DNA from: Candidatus Aldehydirespirator catecholifindens
GTDB lineage: Bacteria > Actinomycetota > Acidimicrobiia > Acidimicrobiales > Aldehydirespiratoraceae
NCBI GenBank assembly: GCA_028283245.1
Contig: JAPYNU010000077.1
Coordinates: 1 to 37,258 of the forward strand
Direction: 5' to 3'
Length of the DNA: 37,258 nucleotides
The notes beneath the pieces were generated by a model, which was given only the letters and a program-made list of their open reading frames with translations, was not told the origin of the DNA and did no database searches. Shown piece after piece: positions 1-6,511 of the stretch. A program made the translations under genes and the position numbers. Position 1 is the stretch's first letter. The number at the start of each line of letters is the position of its first letter.

Positions 1-19
1 GGTTCACACTACTCAAGGC

Positions 20-529
20 TCAGTTGACGGAGCGGTGCGTTTGGATGGTGGTTACTAGCTTTTCGGCCTTGCTGGTGGTGACGGTGAGTTTGCGGTCTTT
101 GCCTTTGTGGTGGTATTCGACGGTGGCTGCGGTGGTGCCACCCACCGAGTAGAGGATGTCTTGCGGCTTCCAGCGCACACCCCATCCGCCATATTGTTTC
201 AATGGCCGAACCTCGCGCACATAGACATCATGGATCGACTGGATCGGAACCCTTGTCCTGATCCAGAACGGCCAGAGCTTAAGAGTGTAAGAGTCGGGTT
301 CGACACGAATCTGTACTCGCATCGCCCACCACAGGCTCGTGGTGCCAGTCAATGCCAGCACAGGCGGTCCGACCAGTTTCACAACAGTTGACAAGCCCTC
401 AGAATCAGATGCTGTCAGCATCAGCGTTAGCACCGCTAGCAGCACTAGGACTTCCAATACGAGCAGCGGTTCAAGGAAACGGCGCACACGCGCAGGGGTC
501 CTCTCGTCGTGGCTATAGCTAGATGTCAC
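20..529 (-). CDS. small membrane protein of unknown function, PH-like C-terminal part
   Basis: 169 residues with an ATG start. Two hydrophobic segments are visible at about residues 22-40 and 48-68, so the protein is probably anchored in the cytoplasmic membrane. The remaining ~100 residues are polar and beta-rich, with Trp/Arg-rich stretches (WPFWIRTRVPIQSI, then YGGWGVRW), a pattern seen in bacterial PH-like (bPH2/YdbT-type) membrane proteins. I do not recognise a specific family, so the PH-like label is an inference from topology and composition. It is divergent from the retropepsin-like gene at 706, and the 176-bp gap between them holds a promoter and a perfect inverted repeat. Nothing suggests truncation. 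Confidence 0.65.
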   Translation of the reverse strand: MTSSYSHDERTPARVRRFLEPLLVLEVLVLLAVLTLMLTASDSEGLSTVVKLVGPPVLALTGTTSLWWAMRVQIRVEPDSYTLKLWPFWIRTRVPIQSIHDVYVREVRPLKQYGGWGVRWKPQDILYSVGGTTAATVEYHHKGKDRKLTVTTSKAEKLVTTIQTHRSVN

Positions 530-598
530 TGGATTACCACCTGATTGTCAGCGGATAGAACTCCTAGAGAGGCTTAGTTTGTTGCCGCACGCAACGGG

Positions 599-627
599 TT
601 GCAAAGCCTACAGACATCAATTATAGT
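599..627 (+). promoter_or_regulatory. candidate sigma70-type promoter of the retropepsin-like gene
   Basis: TTGCAA at 599-604 and TATAGT at 622-627 are separated by 17 bases, close to the primary-sigma consensus. The expected transcription start is near 634, just before the inverted repeat at 636-670. Inference from sequence only. Confidence 0.5.
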
Positions 628-635
628 GAAATCCA

Positions 636-670
636 CTGAATCATCTCTACAATACTTAGAGATGATTCAG
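636..670. promoter_or_regulatory. perfect 14-bp inverted repeat (operator or 5'-UTR hairpin)
   Basis: CTGAATCATCTCTA (636-649) is followed by a 7-base spacer and its exact reverse complement (657-670). It starts about where transcription from the promoter at 599-627 should begin and ends 21 bases before the Shine-Dalgarno sequence AGGAGGT (692-698). No T-run follows, so a terminator is unlikely. An operator at +1 or a 5'-end RNA hairpin fits best. Confidence 0.6.
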
Positions 671-705
671 GGCAGAACAGGACAAAGCAACAGGAGGTAA
701 GACAG

Positions 706-1062
706 ATGGGAACTTTCAGTTGTCCGCTGAAGTTGACCAACATAGAAGGCGACAAGAGCGTTGAGGTGGACGCGGTGGTGGACACGGGAGCGTTCTTTAC
801 CGTCGTGCCAGCTCTCCTTTTGGAACGGATCGGCGTTTATCCGCAAAAAATCGTTCGTCTCAAGCTCGCTGATGGACGGCTCGACTCTCGAGAAGTCGGA
901 GAGGCCCGTGTCCACATTGACGGCAAAAACGCGATTACGCAAGTGGTGTTCGGTGGCGACGATTCGATCGTGTTGCTTGGCGCTCTCACGCTTGAGAGCC
1001 TGCTTTTGGCAGTCGAGCCTGTCGGGCAGCGTCTAGTCCCAATTGAGGTAATTCCGGTCTAA
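706..1062 (+). CDS. retropepsin-like (clan AA) aspartic protease
   Basis: 118 residues, the usual length of single-domain bacterial clan AA proteases that act as homodimers. The catalytic triplet is seen as VVDTGAFFTVVP, with Asp26-Thr27-Gly28, followed by the hydrophobic flap and core pattern. The C-terminal IVLLGALTLESLLLAVEP matches the conserved 'LLG..L' segment of the family. A good Shine-Dalgarno (AGGAGGT, 7 bases before the ATG) fixes the start. The gene lies 34 bases upstream of the dehydrogenase at 1097 on the same strand and could share its transcript. The substrate is unknown; such small proteases are common but mostly uncharacterised in bacteria. Confidence 0.75.
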   Translation: MGTFSCPLKLTNIEGDKSVEVDAVVDTGAFFTVVPALLLERIGVYPQKIVRLKLADGRLDSREVGEARVHIDGKNAITQVVFGGDDSIVLLGALTLESLLLAVEPVGQRLVPIEVIPV

Positions 1063-1096
1063 CGTCACTACCAACAACGCAGACAAGGAGACAGCT

Positions 1097-1966
1097 ATGG
1101 CTAAGTGCGCGTTTGTCGGGCTTGGGGTGATGGGTTATCCGATGGCTGGACATTTAGTGGCTGCTGGTCATGATGTCACGGTCTATAACCGCACTGCCTC
1201 GGTCGCGTCGTCGTGGGTGACTGAACACGGCGGAGCCAGCGCAGCTACACCAGCCGAAGCAGCCGCAGGCGCGGATTTCGTTTTCCTTTGCGTGGGCAAC
1301 GATGACGATGTTCGGGCAGTGACAACCGGCACTAGCGGAGCGCTGGAATCCATGTCGTCTGGGGCGGTTCTGGTGGATCACACCACTGCCTCAGCTGGCT
1401 TGGCACAGGAGTTGCATGTTGCAGCCGCCGCGAAAGGTGTCGGGTTTGTGGATGCACCCATCTCCGGCGGTGAAATCGGTGCCCGCAACGGTGTGCTCAC
1501 CGTGATGTGCGGCGGTGAGCAGGACGCGTTCGATAAAGCACAGCCGATTATTGACTCCTACGCCAAAGCAGTCACCTTGCTGGGTGGACCGGGCAGCGGG
1601 CAGCGCACCAAAATGGTCAACCAGATCTGCATCGCCGGGCTGGTGCAAGGCTTAGCTGAAGGCATCGATTTCGCTCGCCGTGCCGGGCTTGATGTCGAGC
1701 AGGTGCTAGACGTGATCTCACAAGGCGCTGCCGGTTCGTGGCAGATGGCCAACCGTGGCGCAACCATGGCACGACGCGAATTTGATTTTGGTTTCGCTCT
1801 TGACTGGATGCGCAAAGACCTAGCGATCTGTTTCGCCGAAGCCGAACGTATCGGTGCCACGCTGCCGCTCACAGCGATTATCGACCAGCATTACGCTCGC
1901 CTACAACGCGAAGGGCACGGTCGCTGGGACACAAGTTCGTTGATCGAACTGCTACGCGACGACTGA
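1097..1966 (+). CDS. NAD(P)-dependent beta-hydroxyacid dehydrogenase (3-hydroxyisobutyrate dehydrogenase family)
   Basis: 289 residues, full length for the family. The N-terminal Rossmann motif GLGVMGYPMAGHL (residues 8-20) binds the dinucleotide; the substrate-binding signature DAPISGGEIGA lies at 119-129, and the catalytic lysine is Lys172 in GQRTKMVNQ. The C-terminal all-helical domain is complete. The enzyme should oxidise a 3-hydroxyacid such as 3-hydroxyisobutyrate, tartronate semialdehyde or a related substrate in the cytoplasm. Family members cannot be told apart from sequence alone, so no symbol is given. AAGGAG at 1085-1090 supports the ATG start. It follows the retropepsin-like gene closely and converges on sodB. 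Confidence 0.85.
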   Translation: MAKCAFVGLGVMGYPMAGHLVAAGHDVTVYNRTASVASSWVTEHGGASAATPAEAAAGADFVFLCVGNDDDVRAVTTGTSGALESMSSGAVLVDHTTASAGLAQELHVAAAAKGVGFVDAPISGGEIGARNGVLTVMCGGEQDAFDKAQPIIDSYAKAVTLLGGPGSGQRTKMVNQICIAGLVQGLAEGIDFARRAGLDVEQVLDVISQGAAGSWQMANRGATMARREFDFGFALDWMRKDLAICFAEAERIGATLPLTAIIDQHYARLQREGHGRWDTSSLIELLRDD

Positions 1967-1996
1967 TCTGCCACGCAACTACCGAAGCTGTGCAGC

Positions 1997-2033
1997 AGCG
2001 CTACGGAAGCCCCTAGCGCTACAGGGAGCCCCT
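1997..2033. repeat. imperfect tandem repeat in a convergent intergenic gap
   Basis: AGCGCTACGGAAGCCCCT (1997-2014) is followed directly by AGCGCTACAGGGAGCCCCT (2015-2033). It lies between the dehydrogenase stop and the sodB stop, so it may be part of a transcription-termination region, but no classical stem plus T-run is present. Confidence 0.4.
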
Positions 2034-2067
2034 GGGAAGAACCCTCCGAGGAAAGAAGAGGAAAGAA

Positions 2068-2658
2068 TCAGCCTGCTGCGAAGTTGGCGGAAGCGAACTC
2101 CCAGTTGGCGAGATGCTCTACGAACGCGTTCAGATACGCAGGCCGGGCATTCTGATAGTCGAGGTAGTAGGCGTGCTCCCATACGTCGACGGTTAGCAGC
2201 GGGTGCTGCCCGTGACGTAGCGGTGTGTCGGCATCGTCTGTGTTGACAATGCTCAAACCGTTGGCATCTGACACCAGCCACGTCCACCCAGATGCGAAGT
2301 TGCCGATAGCAGCAGCTGCGAACTGACTGTTGAACTCATCCAGCGATCCGAAGCTCGCCTCCAAAGCGGCCAGCAGATCGCCTGAAGGAGCTTCCAGAGC
2401 ACCAGGCGACATTGAGTTCCAGTAGAAGGCGTGGTTCCAGGACTGCGCTGCGTTGTTGAACAGCGGTGACGGCATATCAGCCGCTGTCACGATGTCTTCC
2501 AGCGAAGAGTTCTCATGGGCTGTGCCAGCGATCAACTTGTTGAGATTGGCTACGTAGGTGGCGTGATGTTTGCCGTGATGGAAACCCAGGGTGCGCTCAG
2601 AAATATGCGGCGCAAGGGCATCAGACGGGTAGGGGAGCGGGGAATGCTCAATGGTCAT
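2068..2658 (-). CDS. sodB: iron superoxide dismutase
   Basis: 196 residues, normal length for Fe/Mn superoxide dismutases, which convert superoxide to oxygen and hydrogen peroxide. The metal ligands are visible: His27 (FHHGKHH), His76 (QSWNHAFYW), Asp158 and His162 (DVWEHAYYLDYQN). Gln72 in FNNAAQSWNH is the active-site glutamine position characteristic of the Fe type; Mn enzymes usually carry this glutamine in the C-terminal domain. There is no signal peptide, so it acts in the cytoplasm. The ATG is preceded by a 136-bp gap with an AT-rich -10-like element and a two-unit 19-bp repeat, suggesting its own regulated promoter. Metal preference is inferred from motif and not proven. Confidence 0.92.
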   Translation of the reverse strand: MTIEHSPLPYPSDALAPHISERTLGFHHGKHHATYVANLNKLIAGTAHENSSLEDIVTAADMPSPLFNNAAQSWNHAFYWNSMSPGALEAPSGDLLAALEASFGSLDEFNSQFAAAAIGNFASGWTWLVSDANGLSIVNTDDADTPLRHGQHPLLTVDVWEHAYYLDYQNARPAYLNAFVEHLANWEFASANFAAG

Positions 2659-2699
2659 CTCGAAGGGTCATCTTTCGTAAGGCGACAAGGGCAGATGCG

Positions 2700-2705
2700 A
2701 ATATA
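2700..2705 (-). promoter_or_regulatory. candidate -10 element of sodB
   Basis: On the minus strand TATATT sits about 41 bases before the sodB ATG in an otherwise GC-rich gap. No convincing -35 hexamer is seen at the expected distance. An activator binding at the upstream 19-bp repeats would be compatible with that. Confidence 0.35.
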
Positions 2706-2748
2706 TCCCCTCCAGCCGCCTCTCAGCCTCCGAACAATCCGCAGGCTT

Positions 2749-2786
2749 CTGTTGATCACAGAATCATCTGTTGATAACAGAATCAA
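2749..2786. promoter_or_regulatory. two tandem 19-bp repeats upstream of sodB (operator-like)
   Basis: CTGTTGATCACAGAATCAT (2749-2767) and CTGTTGATAACAGAATCAA (2768-2786) are adjacent 19-bp units with 17 of 19 identical. Each contains a short dyad around TTGATCA/TTGATAA. They lie about 90-130 bp upstream of the sodB start and just beyond the stop of the ROK kinase gene. Same-face spacing of near two helical turns suggests a regulator-binding site. Confidence 0.5.
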
Positions 2787-2794
2787 TAGGGGCA

Positions 2795-3718
2795 TCAACT
2801 TGAGGCAAGCTGTGCTCGGGCAAGCAGTGCAGCACCCAACACGCCCGAATCATCACCCAAAGCCGGAGGCACAACAAAGTCGTCGAGATCGACTGAATAG
2901 TCGCCATAGCCGCCGAGTTCGCTGACGCTTGACTTGCGGATCATTTCTGCAATCCCCGGCTGGTTGCCTACACCCCCGCCGAACACTATGCGACCTGGAG
3001 CGACCGAATAGCAGAGCACCCGCACCAACTGTGCGAGATATGCGGCTTCAAGTTGCCAAATGTCGCTGCGTTCAGCGACATCGGCAGGATCAACACCCCA
3101 ACGCTCGGCGATAGCAGGGCCGCAGGCCATGCCTTCAAGGCAGTCACCATGAAAAGGGCAACGCCCCGGATAATCATCGCCAGCAACACGGCGAACCGGA
3201 ATGTGCCCGAGTTCGCTGTGTCGGCATCCCCGCAGAGGCACGCCATGAACAGCAACAGCCGCGCCTATGCCCGTGCCAACCGTCACATAAGCAAGCCGAT
3301 CTGGACTCGGTTGCGGACCCAGAAGCTGCTCAGCGACTGCGGCTGCCTCCACATCGGTTTGGATACCAACAGGCACATTGAGAGCATGCGCTAGGCGGTC
3401 AAGGATTCGACATCCCGACCATCCCGGCTTGGGGGTTGCGGCTATCGACCCGTAGCCGGGTGAGCCGAGATCTAGATCAACTGGCCCGAAAGAAGCGATC
3501 CCCAGCGCCGAAATCGGTTCACTCCCAGCGAAGAAAGCCACCACCTCAGCCAGCGTGGTTTCGGGATCAGATGTAGGCACCATCACCGAGTCGACGATCT
3601 CAAGGGCACCCGAAGCAGCAGCGCCAGACACCACAGCGGCACGAAATTTGGTGCCGCCCGCTTCCAGTGCCCCTAGCCGCTGTGACCACATATCGGGTTG
3701 CGAGCCTGTTTCGGTCAT
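2795..3718 (-). CDS. ROK-family sugar kinase, fructokinase-like
   Basis: 307 residues, full length. The phosphate-binding loop is GALEAGGTKF (16-25), the wording typical of ROK fructokinases. The catalytic base is expected at Asp122 in QTDVEAAAVAE. The ROK zinc site is complete: His172 (GHIPV), then Cys187, His190 and Cys193 in CPFHGDCLEG, the last phrase being nearly diagnostic for the fructokinase branch (YdhR/ScrK type). It should phosphorylate a hexose, probably fructose, with ATP in the cytoplasm. It lies 10 bases downstream of the molybdoenzyme gene on the same strand and is probably co-transcribed, with no obvious functional link. Confidence 0.85.
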   Translation of the reverse strand: MTETGSQPDMWSQRLGALEAGGTKFRAAVVSGAAASGALEIVDSVMVPTSDPETTLAEVVAFFAGSEPISALGIASFGPVDLDLGSPGYGSIAATPKPGWSGCRILDRLAHALNVPVGIQTDVEAAAVAEQLLGPQPSPDRLAYVTVGTGIGAAVAVHGVPLRGCRHSELGHIPVRRVAGDDYPGRCPFHGDCLEGMACGPAIAERWGVDPADVAERSDIWQLEAAYLAQLVRVLCYSVAPGRIVFGGGVGNQPGIAEMIRKSSVSELGGYGDYSVDLDDFVVPPALGDDSGVLGAALLARAQLASS

Positions 3719-3728
3719 GGTGAGACAC

Positions 3729-4745
3729 TTACTCCAGTGGGAACGGCAGCTGCAGCCACCACGGACGATCGCGAAGGTCTACCCGGCTGACCCATTTGAC
3801 CCACCAGAAGCCTCGCCGTTGAGGTGCCACCAGCCGCACTGGGGCGCCATGACCTCGTCGCAGCGGTTCGCCGTTGTAGCCAACAGCTAGATGCAAGTTG
3901 CGTGCATCACTAGCTGGAAACAGACGGCTGTAGCCGGTTACCGAAGTCACCTCAAGACTGCGCGCAGCAGTGTCGGGCACAAGTTCAGCTAGTGGTACCG
4001 CATCCCAAGATTGGCGACTCCACCAGCCGCCGGTGCAATCCAGATCCGCCACAGTCGGCTTTGCCAGCTCATGCAGATCCTCCAAATCAATACGTTGCCC
4101 AGCGACGATCAGTTCCCAATCCTCAGCAGCGACCCGAGGGGAGCGGTCGTTAAGCCACATGGTGGTCGGCATCTTCACAGGATCGAAAGACGCGATCTCG
4201 TGTGAACCGGTAAAGCGCCTGTTGTCGCCCACCACCAGTTGCTGAACTCCAAAACCGACACCGGCAACAGCAAGCGCAGCACCACCGCCTAGCAGAGTGC
4301 GGCGGTCAAGATCCGTCAGGCGAGGCCGACTCGGGCGGCTGATCACATGCCACACCACAAGCGGCAACGCCAGCGCGGCGAGCAGCACATGAGTCCACAG
4401 AGCCGACCAGTAGCCGACACCGTGCCATAAACCCGTGGCGTGCAACACTCCCAGCAACACTGTCGCCAGCACAATCAGGCCGAGCAGCACCGACAACAAG
4501 CGAGTAGCACGTCTGCGCTTCATCCCGGTTCGCACCGAGCCGCTGAGCTTCGCTGGTGCCAGAACCAGCACACCCAAACCCGCAAGCGCGTGCGTGACCG
4601 TCACCCAGCGTCCCCAGCCGCTACCCACCGCCCATGCGAGCAAACCGGTGACAGCAGCAGTCGCCACTGCTGCGCCCAGCAGCAGATCCACCCGCCTTGC
4701 GGTAAGCAGCTTTTTGATGGTGAACACTTCGACAGAAAAACGCAA
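3729..4745 (-). CDS. membrane-anchored sulfite-oxidase-type molybdopterin oxidoreductase
   Basis: 338 residues. The N-terminal ~140 residues contain four hydrophobic helices (about 20-40, 48-66, 85-103, 115-135) with several histidines inside or next to them (His52, His102, His119, His133), resembling a cytochrome-b-like anchor. A fifth segment with an RR pair (RRTLLGGGAALAV, 148-160) precedes the molybdopterin domain. The cofactor-coordinating cysteine is Cys237 in ADLDCTGGWWS. The protein thus looks like a YedZ-type membrane part joined to a YedY/sulfite-oxidase catalytic part in one chain. The upstream-most start is TTG; a GTG at 4727 is an equally good start. Substrate unknown. Heme binding is an inference. 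Confidence 0.75.
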   Translation of the reverse strand: MRFSVEVFTIKKLLTARRVDLLLGAAVATAAVTGLLAWAVGSGWGRWVTVTHALAGLGVLVLAPAKLSGSVRTGMKRRRATRLLSVLLGLIVLATVLLGVLHATGLWHGVGYWSALWTHVLLAALALPLVVWHVISRPSRPRLTDLDRRTLLGGGAALAVAGVGFGVQQLVVGDNRRFTGSHEIASFDPVKMPTTMWLNDRSPRVAAEDWELIVAGQRIDLEDLHELAKPTVADLDCTGGWWSRQSWDAVPLAELVPDTAARSLEVTSVTGYSRLFPASDARNLHLAVGYNGEPLRRGHGAPVRLVAPQRRGFWWVKWVSRVDLRDRPWWLQLPFPLE

Positions 4746-4761
4746 CGATGCTCAGCCGTGG

Positions 4762-4775
4762 TGAGCAGCTGCTCA
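4762..4775. repeat. perfect 14-bp palindrome upstream of the molybdoenzyme gene
   Basis: TGAGCAGCTGCTCA is self-complementary over all 14 bases. It spans the stop of the aldolase gene and the 27-bp gap before the molybdoenzyme gene, both on the minus strand. It could be a regulatory site or an intercistronic hairpin; a chance palindrome cannot be excluded. Confidence 0.4.
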
Positions 4776-5561
4776 ATACATGGACGCAGAACGCGTTACG
4801 GGGGCTTCTCCGCGGGCGAGACGAAGTTCGTCTTCGAGCGCTCGTGACAAAGCCGCCGTGTCGGAAGTGACCGTAATCATGCGAAAGCCCTGCGCGCTGC
4901 GACGCTGACAAAGCTCTGACACGGTGTGGCATCCTGCGATCACGCCGTGACGTGAGCAGCCCTGAAGAATCGCTGCTACAGCATCATCGAAGGCGGGCTC
5001 GCCGTCGTTGTTGCGGGGTTGCAGTCCCAGGCTTACCGACAAGTCCGCTGGCCCCATGTAGATCGCATCAACACCAGGCACCGACAAGATCTCGTCAAGG
5101 TTCGACAGCGCGTCGGTGGTTTCGATCATCGGGATCACAGCAACATCGGTGTTGGCGTTGGCGAAATAGTCAGAGCCTTCCTGTTGCACTACCCGAGCGC
5201 CTGCGTAGCTGCGATTGCCGTCAGGGGGATAGCGGCAGGCGGCCACTGCAGCTTCAGCTTCGCTACGAGTGTTGACCATCGGGATGATCACTCCTCTGGC
5301 ACCTGCGTCAAGGCTCTTGCCGATGACTCCCGGTTCGTTCCACGGCACTCTCACCAGTGGAGTAGCCGAACCGAGGTTGATGGCTTGCAGCATGTGCCAT
5401 GTGTCGCTGTAGTCAACGAGGCCATGCTGAGCGTCAATACAGACATAGTCGAAGTCGCGTCTAGCGACCATTTCGGCGCTGTAGGCGTTGGGAATGCCGA
5501 GCCAGCCTCCGAGGGCTGCGGTATCTGCTGCCCAACAGCGTCGCATTGGATTGTCTCTCAT
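4773..5561 (-). CDS. HpcH/HpaI-family class II aldolase
   Basis: 262 residues, standard for this TIM-barrel family, which cleaves or forms 2-keto-3-hydroxy acids to give pyruvate plus an aldehyde, with a divalent metal. Visible active-site residues match the family: His46 (CIDAQHG), Arg71 (VRVPWNEPG), metal ligands Glu147 (PMIET) and Asp173 (GPADLSVSLG). The ATG start gives the usual short N-terminus. It lies 27 bp upstream of the molybdoenzyme gene on the same strand and is divergent from the enoyl-CoA hydratase gene. Possible substrates include 2,4-dihydroxyhept-2-enedioate or 2-keto-3-deoxy sugar acids; sequence alone does not decide. Confidence 0.85.
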   Translation of the reverse strand: MRDNPMRRCWAADTAALGGWLGIPNAYSAEMVARRDFDYVCIDAQHGLVDYSDTWHMLQAINLGSATPLVRVPWNEPGVIGKSLDAGARGVIIPMVNTRSEAEAAVAACRYPPDGNRSYAGARVVQQEGSDYFANANTDVAVIPMIETTDALSNLDEILSVPGVDAIYMGPADLSVSLGLQPRNNDGEPAFDDAVAAILQGCSRHGVIAGCHTVSELCQRRSAQGFRMITVTSDTAALSRALEDELRLARGEAPVTRSASMY

Positions 5562-5651
5562 GGGTTTCTTCTATCACAAACATCTGCGCGATCCTGTCTG
5601 CTTATGAGATGTGGCCTAAGAATCTGCGGGCGTATTGTCGTCAGGCCCAGT

Positions 5652-5665
5652 AAGGATGCATCCTT
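5652..5665 (+). promoter_or_regulatory. perfect 14-bp palindrome covering the ribosome binding site
   Basis: AAGGATGCATCCTT is self-complementary and ends directly at the GTG start codon (5666). Its left half carries the only Shine-Dalgarno-like AAGGA. In RNA it could fold as a 5-bp stem with loop TGCA, hiding the ribosome binding site; as DNA it could be a dimeric-regulator site. Confidence 0.5.
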
Positions 5666-6448
5666 GTGAATATGAACTATCAAACGATCACTTTGTCAGT
5701 GGTAGGTCCGGTTGGCACATTGATGCTCGACAATCCCTCCAAACTCAACCCTCTTTCGGCGGCCTGCCTGCAAGAATTGATCGAAGCAGCCCGCTGGTTC
5801 GATCAGCAACACGATGTCAAGGCGGTGATTGTTCGAGGTAACGGACGAGCTTTCACCGCAGGCGCAGATCTGGCTGCGTTCAGCGACAGCAACGGCTTCG
5901 GGCGTGACACCGCTGACGCAGGTCGGGTCATGGCTGAGGCGATCACCAACATGACAGCAGTGACGATCGCAGCGATACACGGTCATTGCGTGGGTGGGGG
6001 AGTGGTGCTTGCGGCGGCCTGCGACATTCGTGTAGCCACCGCAGACACACGCTTCGTGATACCTGAAGTGGATCTGGGCATTCCGCTGGCTTGGGGTGGG
6101 ATCCCCCGCCTAGTTCGTGAGATCGGTCCTGCCGCCACACGCGATCTAGTGATGACCTGTCGGCCCTTCGATGCAGCTGAGGCTCAGACGCTGGGGTTCA
6201 TCAACAGGGTAGTGCCAGCATCTGAGCACAACAGCGAACTGGACGCAGCAGCAAGCGAACTAGCGCAAACACTGGCTGCAAAGCCAGCTTTCGTGCTGCG
6301 GTCCACTCTGCTTGCTGTGAACGCAGCGGCGGAGGCTCTAGTAGCCACGGGCGGTGCCCACAACGACGCCGATTCTTTGGTGGTGGCTCGCCAAGACCCT
6401 GAGTCGCGCCAGGCCGCAGCCGACTATCTGCAATCGCGAGTGCGCTGA
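5666..6448 (+). CDS. enoyl-CoA hydratase/isomerase family protein
   Basis: 260 residues, full crotonase length. The oxyanion-hole segments are visible: RGNGRAFTAGADLAAF (about 56-71) and GHCVGGGVVLAAACDIRVA (about 108-126). A glutamate in FVIPEVDLGIPLAWGG occupies the usual catalytic Glu region. It likely hydrates or isomerises an acyl-CoA in fatty-acid or amino-acid breakdown, in the cytoplasm. The GTG at 5666 is chosen because AAGGA lies 9 bases upstream; the alternative ATG at 5672 would be 15 bases away. The gene stands alone, divergent from the aldolase and convergent with the decarboxylase. The exact substrate is not recognisable. Confidence 0.85.
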   Translation: MNMNYQTITLSVVGPVGTLMLDNPSKLNPLSAACLQELIEAARWFDQQHDVKAVIVRGNGRAFTAGADLAAFSDSNGFGRDTADAGRVMAEAITNMTAVTIAAIHGHCVGGGVVLAAACDIRVATADTRFVIPEVDLGIPLAWGGIPRLVREIGPAATRDLVMTCRPFDAAEAQTLGFINRVVPASEHNSELDAAASELAQTLAAKPAFVLRSTLLAVNAAAEALVATGGAHNDADSLVVARQDPESRQAAADYLQSRVR

Positions 6449-6511
6449 TAGTCACTTGATAACGCTGCCGATGAACGCATCTAGCTGTCTGGCAGCTATG
6501 CGCTCGGCCTC

